A stretch of DNA of 64,000 nt, from NCBI GenBank assembly GCA_008973525.1, contig WACJ01000048.1:124001-188000 (forward strand), written 5' to 3'. Shown here one piece after another: positions 1 through 10,893 of the stretch. The notes below the pieces were generated by a model. It saw nothing but the letters and a program-made list of their open reading frames with translations. It made no database searches and was not told the DNA's origin. The translations under genes and the position numbers were made by a program. Origin of the DNA: Stenopsyche tienmushanensis. Taxonomy: Eukaryota; Arthropoda; Insecta; Trichoptera; Stenopsychidae. Numbering within the stretch: position 1 is the first letter of the stretch; each line of letters begins with the position of its first letter.

Positions 1-3
1 TAT

Positions 4-1218
4 TGTTACGCTCTTATAGAGTCCACGGGATAGAGTCCCCGAGCGGCTTCCCGCTCTTACGCGCTAGTCGGGATGGCTGTGCTAACGCACGGGTCTGTTT
101 TTCTATCGGGTCATATACGATGGATGGGGGTTGACGAGTGTCGAACAAAAATATTCTTTTCTCTAGATAACTTTTTATTCAGCACGAGAGAGAGGATTCT
201 GGCTGCGGAAAGGACGTCTTCCCGCAGTCAAGGCCAACCGCTAGCTTTTCACGACCCTCGCCCCCTGCGCGATACCACCCAACCGGCAACGGTGCACGCG
301 CAAGAAGCGATCGGTCTGTAATTGCAGGTAAAATGTCCTCGCAGCGCCACAGAAGATTGCTGTTAGCTGAAGCGCTGTTAACGCGTTCCGTGCCACGTTC
401 ACCGTATATGGTGGACGCGGCGCGGATTTCTTTCGGACGTTTTCTTCCTCCATTTAAATACGATTTAACAAGTTATTTATTTTCTATTCAATGGAATTAG
501 CACATGCAAATATTAAATAAACAGAATATAATAAATATATGTTTATATATAACATATAAAGGCATAAAATTAAAATAACTAAAATATACATATAAAATAT
601 GTTTAAATGTTATAAAATTATGTTTAAAATAAAATATAACTTTATATAATGTTACCACCTATTCATTGAAACAATTCAAACACATATGAGGTGATTTTGG
701 ACGATTAGGACAACATCTTGCGACTTTTTTTGCATTTTTTTTTCGCTTCCTGGAGATCGAGAATTTGTCAGTCAGTCAGTCAAACAGTCTCCAAAAAGCG
801 AATCCAGCGTCTCCCTGTTACATATTTCTACGATTTACAAATGTTAACTTTACGAACGTCTTTAAGATGGACAACTGTCTAAATATCTTTTGAGATCGAC
901 CGCAGAACTTGCATTTCTACCCTTGTCTGTTCGCACTTGCTTACCTTCACTTTTTTTTGTTAATTTGACTACTAGTAGAGCCAAGCTTGTCGATCTAAGA
1001 TAAAACAACACCTGAGAGAAGATACGCCATATATTGTCCATGTTTATCCCGTGCATTTCAATTTTGTATCGCTATCCTACTATTGAATTTGGGCGTGGAA
1101 CGTGTTAAAATAGCACATTGCACACGAAAAGAGACGGAAGATGTTGCTGTTGCGTAGAATTAAATCTGCTCAGATTAATAGCGCTATTGTATGAGGATGT
1201 TAAATCGCCCACGCTACA
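4..1218 (-). mobile_element. LTR-like repeat, family A copy 1, split by an insertion
   Basis: Read on the minus strand this copy begins TGTAGCGTGGGCG (ending at 1218) and ends near position 4 in TAACA. It aligns along its length with the copies at 7095-7524, 20598-20910, 24030-24335 and 30561-30776. An AATAAA lies in the middle (minus strand, around 180), followed by a conserved tail, as in the R region of an LTR. The copy is interrupted between 378 and 1108 by a separate TTAA-flanked element; removing that leaves about 490 bp. The LTR reading is an inference from the TG...CA type ends and the polyadenylation signal. No internal retrotransposon gene was seen next to it, so it would be a solo LTR, and the window edge hides the left flank. 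Confidence 0.6.
378..1108. mobile_element. TTAA-flanked (piggyBac-like) non-autonomous element nested in family A
   Basis: TTAA stands at both ends (378-381 and 1105-1108). The ends are imperfect inverted repeats: TTAACGCGTTCCGTGCC on the left, and TTAACACGTTCCACGCC on the right when reverse-complemented. Removing the insert with one TTAA restores GCGCTG-TTAA-AAT, the sequence found uninterrupted in the family A copy at 24211-24223. The other A copies also keep TTAA at this place (7180-7183 and 20711-20714). This is the expected signature of the piggyBac superfamily, which targets and duplicates TTAA. The interior is AT-rich, with a short (GTCA)n run near 769-782, and no transposase was recognised, so it would need enzyme supplied from elsewhere. 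Confidence 0.75.
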
Positions 1219-1268
1219 TTATTGTAAGTAGAATAAACTTTTTAAGCAGATGTGTTTTGCACAAATGG

Positions 1269-1340
1269 TAACCGATTCGGTTCCGGTTTTCGTTCCGACA
1301 AAAATAACGGTTTTCATTTTGCGGTTCAGTTTAGTTTCGT
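1269..1340 (+). repeat. Short dispersed repeat (family G), copy 1
   Basis: A run rich in CCGGTT/CGGTT words around a shared ACAAAAATAACGGTT-like core. It matches the reverse complement of 43938-43996, where the core reads GGCAAAAATAACGGTTAT on the minus strand. The repeat class is unknown. Confidence 0.4.
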
Positions 1341-1571
1341 AATCCATGATATATTTATGATTGAAAGTATTCAATGATGAATGTACAATAATAATACAGG
1401 TTGTGACACGGCGACGGTGCGGTGACGCCTCTAAGGCGAACGCACGCTACTCCCTCATCCATTACATGTTTATTATTAAAATTATTTAACATAAAACTTT
1501 AAATTTTATTCTTTTGAATGGACGTAATTTTATTATTTTTAAAATAATTGTCGCATTAAAGCGCGCGTTTT

Positions 1572-1597
1572 AAATAAGGAAGTTTACCTGCCGCATC
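1572..1597 (-). repeat. Isolated terminal sequence of family D MITE
   Basis: AAATAAGGAAGTTTACCTGC followed by CGCAT matches the right terminus of the complete family D element at 39998-40332. No partner left end is nearby, so this is a relic. Confidence 0.5.
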
Positions 1598-3195
1598 TTT
1601 TATTTTAATCTGTAAAAGCGTACTGTTCGCTCATTCTGACATATGCCATGGCCCGTAATAATTACGATACAATTCTGCGTTTATATATATACTTATATTG
1701 AATTAATAACTATAAATTTTTAAATAGATATCTATAATAACAATATATCAGCCGTAAAAGCGTTTTAAAATAATTTTATGATGACTTCCAAGAACATCAA
1801 ACGATCGTTTTTATACGACTAATGTAATTCATTTTAAAGTTTTTAGCATAAAAAGATATATATGCCGTTTAAATACATTATTAAAAGATAAAATTTACTG
1901 TATTTTATGTATGACTAGTTGGTTGTTTATGTCACATGCTTTCGCAAAGAATTGACGGTTATCACGCAAATGTATTAAAAAAGGGTGTATACCCATGATA
2001 TTTTTTTACATAGCATTGGATGGTCGTTCGTTTATAAGAAGGGAGGGGCTAAAATTATTGAATTTGTTTCGATGTCTTTCCTGAATTTAATTTCTCCCCC
2101 GTTGTGTTTTTGAGGGGCTGAAAATAAGCATTTATCACGGATTCGATTCCGCAGCGGATGATAAAATATCTACTTTACAGTTAAGACCGATGAAAATAAT
2201 AATTGGATATCATCGTAAAAGTTCTGCGGGAATTTCGATTGTGGAACAAACATTCTGTGTTTTGCAATTGAAAATTGCGCAGGGCGTATTGAGTTGCGCA
2301 ATTGGTTCGAAGCATATAAATCTCCAATGTCGCCTCTGAATACAAACGGTTATAATAAAATAAATGCAAATTCCAGTGCGATAGGGAAAAGTTGTGCAAA
2401 CACTGGTTTTGCGGTAGAAAAATAAGTCTCCCCCCCCAACAAAAAATATAAATTAAATTGTTCAGAATGTAACTTTCGACGGAATGTAGCATACGATCAT
2501 TCATAGGCATGTGCCTCTCCATTATTCACATGGTCGAAATTGTTTCTTCATTTTGTTCCTTTGACTTTTTAATTTCTCAATTAGCGTCCTTCCCGGAGGA
2601 TGTTCCGCAAAAATTCTATTACGTGTAATTTTAATTAAAATTACGAAACGAAAAGATCAACAAAAGAGAAAACAGACCAGCCATGGTCTCTCAGTCAAAT
2701 AAGGGCGACTCGTTCTAATTTTAACTTGTACCTGTGTATCTACACATTATACTAAAGATTTAATTAAAACTATGAGAAAATTTCTTTTCGTCCTCGACCA
2801 ACAATAGCCTCCATTAATTCAGAATTTATTACATCAGACGAACTTAATCCAAATTTAATCCCAATATTGATTCATACACAAAAGGACTTCCAAGACGAAC
2901 GTCTTTTGAATTTATAAAATACATTCAGATTGAATAAAAGTGCCCATTGATACGAAAATTACCTATTTATATCCGAGTTTATTATAAAACATCAATATGA
3001 ATTAAACAAAACGAATAGCTGTCGTATTTGCATGCTCAATAGACAACGATACGGCGTTCAATAGCGTAGAACATAAAGATCTTACTTTAAATAGTACAAT
3101 AGAATTGTCTAATTATAAATATAATTTTAATTTTAATATGAAAGCTAACGTCAATCAAATTCAGGGTGCGGCAAATGAATAATATAAACAGTATA

Positions 3196-3285
3196 CAGGG
3201 TGTTTTGCGCATGGACCGATAATTTCTTTTTAAAGATTAGGGAGGTATTTTGCTATATGTCAGGGTTGTCAAAATAGATTTGTTT
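3196..3285 (+). repeat. Terminal inverted repeat of a TA-flanked element, left-facing end
   Basis: Begins CAGGGTGTTTTGCGCATGG directly after a TA dinucleotide. The same sequence, diverged and inverted, lies at 11001-11113, including the inner block TGTCAGGGTTGTCAAAATAG. TA flanks and a CAGGGTG start fit the Tc1/mariner superfamily. The stretch 3286-3584 after it is AT-rich and carries nothing I recognise. Confidence 0.6.
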
Positions 3286-3584
3286 TCAAAATTTTGAAAA
3301 AACCCAAAATTTCACTTTAAAAATCGTCGTAAATTTTTAATATGTGGTCGTAATAAAACGAAATATCTGTTTTTGTGTTTTAAAATGTTTTTTTGATCTA
3401 AATAAATAATCACGTAAAATTTGCAATTTAATGAGAAATGTCAATTTTTAAATTCTTTAAAAAAAAACTTAAGAAGTTTTCTATATTTGCCTTTTTTAAC
3501 AATATGTAACATATCATACAAATTATTCAATAAGTCGTTAAACTTGAAGAGGTTAATTAATTATTTTGGCGGCCCTATTTCGTT

Positions 3585-3741
3585 GTTCACACGGTCTCCA
3601 GACCTGACACTACTGGATTTCTTTGCCCGAGGACGTGCCATGTTCCATGGCTCATGCGGTCTCTAGACCTGACATCACTGGATTTCTTTGTCTGGGACAT
3701 GCCTTATTCCGTGGATCATACGTTGTCCAGACCTGACACCA
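3585..3741 (+). repeat. 64-65 bp tandem array built on a transposase motif, left block
   Basis: About two and a half head-to-tail units of 64-65 bp. Each begins GGTCTCCAGACCTGACAC and continues TGGATTTCTTTGCC. The first unit translates as RSPDLTLLDFFARG, close to the SPDLTPLDFFLWG motif of Tc1/mariner-type transposases (it includes the third catalytic Asp region). The unit length is not a multiple of three, so the frame is lost at each junction and the array is not coding now. The same units resume at 4208 and occur again at 10894. Confidence 0.7.
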
Positions 3742-4207
3742 TTTTTTTTCGTGTGTGAGGGGAATCTTGCATAAGACACTCTGTAGTACCCATCAGGATA
3801 GTGTCAGATTCTTACCGACTTAACCCCTCCCTTATCCGTCTCTGTTTCTTTGGTATTGTTTTTCACATTACTTCAGGAGGACAGGTAGTCTGGCCTTAGG
3901 TAACTACCCCTATTCTAGTGTTGGAGAGCCGCTCTGCGCCTCTCTCTCTCACTGCTCTCTTTGGCGCTCAGGATTTATTCAATGTAATCGCGCTAAAGGT
4001 CCCAGTTCTTCTTGCTTGCCATCATGCTGTGGACCATCCCTCTTCCCAGGTCCTCTTCTTTTCCTGGAGGTCCAGCGCTGGACCACTATCATGTACGCTG
4101 CAGTGATTCGGAGCGCTCCCTGTTGCTGGACCCTGGCGAGCTTCTTTCTGTTGGTGTCGCATCTGAGCGACTCATGCCATATCGGGGCTCCGTACAGAAG
4201 GATCGAG
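3742..4207 (-). mobile_element. 5'-truncated R1-like LINE inserted in the tandem array
   Basis: On the minus strand, 4221-3979 reads SILLYGAPIWHES then LARVQQQGALRITAAY, which matches the thumb/C-terminal part of R1/TRAS-type non-LTR reverse transcriptases (typical form LLYAAPVW...VQR..ALRV..AYRT). The 3' end is marked by eight T on the + strand at 3742-3749, the poly-A tail in reverse. The insert is bracketed by AGACCTGACACCA at 3729-3741 and again at 4208-4220, a 13 bp apparent target-site duplication. Because it sits in a tandem array, some of that identity could come from the array itself. Only the last part of ORF2 and the 3'UTR remain, so it is dead on arrival. Confidence 0.7.
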
Positions 4208-4380
4208 AGACCTGACACCACTGGATTTCTTTGACTGGTGACGTATCCTATTCTATATTTCGCATGGTCTCGAAATTTAACACCACTAAATGTCTTTACC
4301 TAAGGACTTGCCCTATTCCGTAGCTCGCATGGTCTCCAGACCTAAGACTATTGGGTTTCTTTGCCTAGGTTCATGCTCGA
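4208..4380 (+). repeat. 64-65 bp tandem array, right block
   Basis: Continues the array cut by the LINE. Three diverged units start with GACCTGACACCACTGGATTT, AATTTAACACCACTAAATG and GACCTAAGACTATTGGGTTT, each followed by TTTGCCT-like sequence and CCTATTCCGT. Confidence 0.65.
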
Positions 4381-6432
4381 AGCATCATGTATATCAGTTT
4401 GATTGAAGCTTTGAGGTAAACGCGTGTTCAATTAGACTTTGATTCATATTTGAAGTTTTATCAACAAATAATACCATTTCAACAGATCGTCACACTTGAC
4501 TCGATAACACAGACTATCAAATTTTATATTTTTGAGGATGACAAGGTTGTTTAGTATTCTGGGTCTTCAAATCCATGCATTTTTTAAAAATAAATATCAG
4601 TATTCCTGGGGACAATCTTGCATAAAACTTAAATATCTCCAGTTTTTCACGAAAAATACGAAAAAAATGCTCTCATTGATATAACAACATCCTTTATTAT
4701 TCAAGCATATTCAGGAGTCATTTCTATGGGATGATATACAAGCAATAATTCGATAGTTAATGACTGGGTTAGTTCATGAATTTAATGTCCATGTTCTGGC
4801 ATCATTTTTTAATGATTCATTTAAGGATTCATGGATGGAATGGTTCCAATAAAAGTCACATTAAAGTTGTAATTATGTTTGCTTCGCAATGCTTAATGTT
4901 GGTCGCAGGATTCCATACATAATGAAGATATGTTTATCACTGGCACGTGTGCGTGCCACTTTATTTAAATTAATGAAAACGAGCGTCGCAATCGTTTCCA
5001 GCCAGAAATCTTTCGATGAATATGTAATACAGTGTGAGAATCTTATATATGGTTTTTTGTCGGGCGTTTTCATTAAAAGTAATGGAGAAGTGGTGTTAAT
5101 GGTGGGCCACCTTTTCTTTCAGCCAGGATTAATTATCATAATTAGCGGGACACCAAAACTCACGTGCCCCGATGACGTCACATTCGGTGGGCCGCACCCC
5201 TAAAATGAGCCGCTGGGATTCAACCCAAATAATTAAAACCCTACACTAGTTTCGCCCGAACGCTTTTATCAACCCGCGTATTCTACTTACGCAAATCCGC
5301 ACATCCCAGATAAAAGGGTTTTTAATCCAGGAAGCGGAGGAAGTGACGAGATACTGAAAAATCCTTTATGCCTTCCCGCAATAATAATTTCAGCGCAGAA
5401 CTTATTCCTCTCTTATTTTTACAGTCTTAGATGACGCGAACAAAAGGACAAGAATATTCACATCGAATCCTTTGATTGACCCCGGCAAAAATCTTCCATA
5501 TTGATCGGATTCTATGCAAATATTCCTTTTTATTCCCATAATGAATGGTTTAAAATAAACATGTACATTTCTCATTCTCGGGTAGTCAAAATTAAACTTC
5601 AAACTTGGAAATTTCATACATACATAATTCAAGTTGTAAAACAACTTTAACAGTAAGATTTTGCAGCATATGGGATTTATTACTTGTAATAAACTTTATC
5701 CAAGATAGTGATGATTACTTTAGCATTTTTACTACTTAACATATAATACATTTAATCAAATGCGTTTGATGAAATTAGGTTCGCCGGGAATGTATTTAAA
5801 TCATTCATCATCATTGTTATTGGATTCAATGATCAAAACTGAATTAACGGAATTCTATTGATTATTAAGATATCCTCATCATTTGTACGATAATGTGTTC
5901 TGGATAATTTTAAATCAATTAACCCCACAAAATTGAATTTATAGTATTATATTGATCGGACATAGGCAATTTCATAGATTACATTAACTATTTGATGAGT
6001 ATATACACAGACGTTGAGTGCGCATCGGAGTGATCCAAAGAGAGTACGCACGCACATGTTGGGTAGAGCGCTCTACAGCATTTATTTTAAAATATAATTC
6101 CCTTCGTTATTCAACACATCTTCCTATTGCTTGAGTCGCCCTTTGATTAGTTTTTCAACACCAGTTACAATGCTATTCATAAAGGAACTATTTTTGGTAT
6201 TGCCAAGAAAGCGTAGCAAGTGTTGGTAATTTTTCTACCCATCCTACGCCATGACACCCATCCTATTCGTTTTGCCGATGAGTTTTAAATCCTCCTAATT
6301 TGCGATAACTCTTTGATTATTTGCCGTATATCTGAATCGATTAGGAATTTTAGTGCATATATTAAAAGTTTAGAATTTTAAAAATATATCCTCCAAAGAA
6401 ATTTTTAAAATTCCAATTTTTTACCAAGCCGA
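4381..6432. other. Non-coding stretch with a less AT-rich island at about 4870-5400
   Basis: No gene is supported. The island holds CACGTG at 5161-5166 and a full palindromic TGACGTCA at 5173-5180, with homeodomain-type TAATTA words nearby. A 104-codon open frame at 4889-5203 has no recognisable domain and probably reflects base composition. Read as possible regulatory DNA only. Confidence 0.35.
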
Positions 6433-6650
6433 TTTTACAAAAAACTACTTTTTTCGGCACAATTGACATGATATCTCAAGTTTTAATTAACTAATTAACT
6501 TCACATAAAGTATGAACCTTTTTTTATATAACTTTCTATAATCCCTACCAGATTTATATTGAAATTTTATTTTTAACTATGATATTTTTGAAAAAACAAA
6601 AACTGAAAAAAGGACTTTTTATTTAAACAGTCGTTATTTTGTGATTTTTT
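6433..6650 (+). repeat. Dispersed repeat family E, copy 1
   Basis: Aligns co-linearly with 44131-44375: an AAAACTACTT start, a TTGACATGATATCT/TTGACATAATTATCT block, TACCAGATTTATAT, and a long AT-rich tail with AACTGAAAAAA and AAACAGTCGTTATTTT / AAACAATCGCCATTTT. It has no coding potential, and its class is unknown. Confidence 0.5.
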
Positions 6651-7094
6651 GTTTCATATGAGATATAGATAACTAGAAAAATTGAAATCGTGTCAACCAC
6701 GACACGCCATATTTTTACCCCCTTGAACTTTACCAACCTATGAAAAAAAAAAAAAAAAAGATTTATTTTTTTATTTTTTTTTGTACATTTTGCAAATGTC
6801 AATAAGTATGTAGCAAAAAATGTATAATAAAAATGTTTTTTGTTTATTTTTTGTTGAACTTGAAAAGTCATCCAAAATTTGTGTCTCTAGACTAGAATAT
6901 CCTCTTAAGTTTATTGATATGGTATTACTAAAATTTATATTTGAATTTGAACCTTTTTTACATTAGTTGAATGTAAAAAAGTACTATAACACCGATTGAA
7001 CAATCTCAAATATAATTATCACTTAAAAATAAATTAACCCTAAAAATTCATAGCTAAAAGATGGCAAAGTAACCCGTATATGGACAATATATAT

Positions 7095-7524
7095 TGTAGC
7101 GTGGGCGATTTACCATCTCCACGTAGTAGCGATGTTAACAGCGACCTTTTCCATCTCTCTTCAGGTGCAATGTGTTATTTTAACAGCGCCATCTCTTGTG
7201 GCCCTACGGAGACATTGCACCTGCATACCGACGGATCGTTTCTTGCGCGTGCATCGTTGCCGGTTGGGAAGTGGCGCGCAGGAAGCGGGAGTCGATCAGC
7301 CTTGGCTGTGGGAGGTCGTCCTTCCTGCAGCCAGATCACATTGTTATTTAGAGAATAGAGTATTTCTATTCGAATTCCGTCTATTCCCATACATTCGTCT
7401 AGCAACATCACGGCCCAATAGAAAAACGGACCCGTGCGCTAGCATGGCCATCCCGACGAACACGTAGGGGCGGGAAGCCGCCCGGGGACTCTGCCCCTGA
7501 GAGCATCTCCGTCTCAACGTTACA
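7095..7524 (+). mobile_element. LTR-like repeat, family A, near-complete copy
   Basis: Begins TGTAGCGTGGGCGATTTACC and ends CTCAACGTTACA, so it has TGTA...TACA ends over 430 bp. It carries the conserved CCTTGGCTGTGGGAGG-like block and the CCATCCCGACGA block seen in the other copies. Compared with the copies at 1, 20598 and 24030 it lacks about 27 bp in the first 100 bp, including half of an inverted repeat. Flanking bases (ATAT and GTAC) do not form an obvious target duplication. Family identity is clear from five copies. The LTR label is inference, and no protein-coding retrotransposon body is attached. Confidence 0.65.
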
Positions 7525-8135
7525 GTACCAAATATCTAGAGATCACTTATTAAAAATAATATTATTTATAAATATATCACAAATTCGAACGAATCATTCC
7601 ATTGTCTGTCCAAAGTCTAGTATTTAAATCATATTTCAAATTTTACAAGAGTAGCAATTCGTGCATTTGGGCATAGCGCGCTTCAAGTCGGCCATGTCCA
7701 ATGAAACAAATCGACGTCAAATGTGACTGGCGTTTTGTTCAAACGATGGACATTAATCTTATTTCGTCGGTCTGTGCTATCTACGGGGCGTATTCAAATC
7801 GCTATTGAATAAATAAAATATTGTGTTTTATGAACGCCATGGCTTCACAACGACCACACTTAAAATGCTAATACTTTGAGTGCGCACTTAAAATAATATG
7901 GGCCCCGTCGAAATGCGCAACAGTGCCAATCTGTTGCAAAAATCAAATTATTCAACTTCATGCGAAAATAATTGCATTTGAAAAAAATGGACATAAATAG
8001 TGCACATGGATTGACGAAAGATGACTTATTTACACGTTCGTTAATATAAGACGAATCGAAAATTCTTTGCCGATTGTTAAATAATGAGATAATTCATTTT
8101 TATTTATAAAATTCAGTCATTATCAAAATTTAAGC
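7525..8135. other. Stretch without recognised features
   Basis: I see no gene, repeat match or motif that I can support here. Confidence 0.4.
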
Positions 8136-8215
8136 GAACGAGTAAAAATTTTTTTTAACGAGTAAAAAAATTTTTTTGAACGAGTAAATTTTTTTTTTAA
8201 AGAGTAAAAAATATT
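8136..8215 (+). repeat. Short tandem repeat, four units of 20-22 bp
   Basis: Four units of the form AACGAGTAAAAA followed by a T run start near 8137, 8157, 8179 and 8199. The last reads AAAGAGTAAAAA. It is followed by a partly complementary TTTTTACTCTTTAAAA, which gives the right side foldback potential. Confidence 0.7.
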
Positions 8216-8235
8216 ATTTTTACTCTTTAAAATTA

Positions 8236-8350
8236 TTAAGCAATATATTTAAAAAAAACTTACAGATATGCTGTCTTCATCGTGTCTGGACACAAACTGA
8301 TCTCAAACAGATGTATGTATATCAAAATCGGCAAGGACTTCTTGATAGAT
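8236..8350 (+). repeat. Dispersed repeat family C, copy 1
   Basis: Matches 34325-34440: A-rich leader, AGATATGCTGTCTTCATCG, TGTCTGGACA, CTCAAACAGA, and ATCAAAATCGGCAAGGA. No coding sequence is visible and the class is unknown. It may be the end of a larger element. Confidence 0.55.
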
Positions 8351-9689
8351 TTAATATTTAGATTAGTGTATTATTGCTTTTATCTCGTTTTATTACCCTA
8401 CTTTGATTGTTTTAGCCAATCGGATTTATTCCCAGGGATGGTAATTAATAATTGGGACGTCTGCATTCGATCATTGTCACAAGCTATGCAACACAAGGTC
8501 GTAGATCTAAAAATAAAAAAAAAGTAAGACAAAACAATCGTTAAGCCTATGAAAGGTCACCGAGTCTCATAAGCCCTATTGTATAATATTATCGTGGCTT
8601 TCTTCATTCGCTTTGACTTATGGATAAATACTTATTTAATTATGGATGTGCTTCAAAATATACATCCATATGGGGACTGCCCTTTCAAGTGTCATCATTT
8701 ATGCATCGATACGAACGAAATTACAGCCCGCGCCTCATACGGGGCATCCCCGAATCGGAAAACGATAAGATGTATATTTTTGACAAGTAAATTATCATTC
8801 ATCAAACAAAATTGATTTCGACATGGAGTGGGCGAGCACTCCGGCAGACAAGAGCAGGGATCAAAAAGGGGAACAAAGATCTCGAAAAAATTGGGCTCTT
8901 TAGAATTCAGGGAGTAGAGCTAAGTCCCACTTAAGGCCAAGGGGTGTCGATAAAACCACTTTATATTCCCTTCGAGAAAATATTTAGTCATTTCTGCGTA
9001 CATCTGGGTCGGGACGGATCCGCGGCGAGACAGATGCGGGAAGATTGTTTATTTTGCCCTATCAAAAATAATACTCGCGATAGGGGGAAATTCGATTTTG
9101 ATCCTTGCCCATCCAAAAGGCCATATTTGCTGAAGAAATATGCGACGTGTTTCGAGTAATGGCTCGAATAACAAAGATAATAATGCTCGATTTCTTATGC
9201 AAATCTCAAAAAAAAAAATATTTGTACTAATGATGCTATAATAAAATGGATTTATGTTCAACGCGACTGTTGAAATTTGAACGATTGTGGCAGCCCTGGA
9301 TGTAACATAATACGTCTCCCTTTTGAGTGGATTATGAAGATAAATCTTCTAAGTACTTGAAGTAACAATAAATCCGATATCGTATGTAAAATATCTTTGT
9401 ACGTTATTTTATTTGAGATGGATTTCATCGACATGCGAAAAAATGTTAAGCATGATTGCATTTACGTGTTTCACTGCCGCACAAATTGATGCCATCAAAT
9501 CTTTTGTGTGAATTTGTTTGATTGAATTTACATGTCTTTTAATGTCTTTTAACACATCTTGAGCGGGATGAGTTGTTCTATCTTTTTTCACATACTTTAA
9601 AGCAGAAAAAGTAGTTCTATTCGGCATTATTTGTATGATTATTGTACATCATTTTTTTTACAAAGATCCAAACTATATTCTAAATAAAT
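8351..9689. other. Single-copy-looking stretch, no supported gene
   Basis: The part at about 8690-9160 is less AT-rich. A 72-codon minus-strand frame at 9409-9627 resembles the low-complexity tail region of mariner-like transposases only weakly, so I do not call it. Confidence 0.35.
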
Positions 9690-9920
9690 AAACTATATTC
9701 TAATAAATTGCCACATATTGTTAAATTATCCAAAATAAATTTATTACATGTTGCTTTAACATTATGGCCACTATAATCCAACAAACTTTGAGCGTTCCTA
9801 TTGAAATACGCTATAAATTTGAAACGAATATCGTCAGGATTATAAATAGAACTTAATATTTGAGTTTGGTCTTTTAAGCCCCAGTGCTTGTGTGTTCGTG
9901 TTCCATCGGTAAACCAAGAT
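9690..9920 (-). pseudogene. Mariner-like transposase C-terminal tail (relic)
   Basis: The minus-strand frame contains FNRNAQSLLDYSGHNVKA followed by more aligned residues. It is homologous, codon by codon, to a second relic at 15300-15480 (FNMDAQHLLDSNGHILKA). The pattern resembles the tail of insect mariner-like (DUF4817-type) transposases, where a conserved (I/A)...C(I/L)..NGxHxEH segment precedes the stop. The assignment is moderate: the homologous pair is clear, while the family is inferred from the tail pattern and from the transposase piece next to the second copy. Confidence 0.45.
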
Positions 9921-10893
9921 AAAAGCATCCGAGGTAAAAGTGGAACGAAAGTCTTAAATAAATAGAGGCACGATAGATTTCCATTCCTTGCAAGATTTAA
10001 AGGAAATAGTTGAGAAAATATGGAAAAATATTATTTTGGGCAACCTTGTTTGTTTGTTTGTTCAGTTGTTTGTCGAGCATGTTTGCAGAAAGAGTTGCAG
10101 ACACGACGAGAATAGATGAAATTTCAAACCCTGTTTTATTTGTTCCACGATGGAAAAAAGCATATGAGATTAATTAGGGTCGTTTAAGCCGAGCGACCAA
10201 TTTGAGCCCCCGACCAGTTAAGCCACAGTCGTTACTTTATATTTACCTTCACGAGGTAGAGTGGAAATCGTCTTAGTGGCAGGATAATGTCTTTTACAAG
10301 CACGTGATGAGCGAGCCAACCTTTGAGAATGGCAACAGCCACGGCGATAAAAGAAAGAGCGGAAATAAAAACATTACCCTACTGAGATTGTTTCGGCCCT
10401 TACAATTCCGAATGGGGGTGTAAATATACTCAATGATGATGGCTTCATTACTGCGCGGACATAAAAAAACTCGCTTTCATAGCAAAGTTGTACGTTTGAG
10501 AACGACTGGGGTGTGTGCGATAATTATGAAAATTTCCTTGAGGAAAACTTCGGTCATTAAGTGAATAAATTCGATGAAGAATGGTCAACTTTCGCAGTTG
10601 CTAATGATATAAAATTAAAGTAGACGTATAATTGATTCATTATAATTTAATTTTTATTCAACATTTTTCAATAATGGAGGGAAGGGTCGATCCATAACTG
10701 GAAGTCTTTATATATAAAATCCGTGTATTAACCCTTTTAATGCCAAATAACGATATATCGTTGTTGGCAACTCTTGCATAAAAAACCAAAGACGATTATC
10801 TATGTGACGGCGCCCTAATATTTGTAATGCGAGAGAAGCCTGTTTCAAAATAACTTTGTAAAATATAGTAAAAATCCATAAAAATATTATTTT
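9921..10893. other. Stretch without recognised genes; one TTAACCCTTT end-like motif
   Basis: At 10731-10740 the sequence reads TTAACCCTTTT followed by a small palindrome ACGATATATCGT. TTAACCCTTT is typical of many piggyBac-superfamily ends, but no partner end was found. Nothing else is supported. Confidence 0.35.

Larger units (their letters stand above)
1219..3193. other. AT-rich stretch without recognised genes
   Basis: No coding sequence is supported. It holds a short repeat at 1269-1340 whose inverted partner is at 43938-43996, and an isolated family D end at 1572-1597. Elsewhere I see only AT-rich single-copy-looking sequence and short homopolymers. Confidence 0.5.

Noticed and set aside
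4889..5203. 104-codon + strand frame
   Set aside because: No domain; frame continues through sequence better explained as regulatory (E-box, TGACGTCA).
6740..6757. Poly-A run as a retroposon tail
   Set aside because: An A run without an adjacent recognisable element or target duplication; likely simple sequence inside AT-rich DNA.
8136..8215. CRISPR-like array
   Set aside because: Units are contiguous with no unique spacers, in a eukaryotic sequence; it is a plain short tandem repeat.
9409..9627. Mariner tail on the minus strand
   Set aside because: Only vague similarity to transposase tails, no diagnostic motif.
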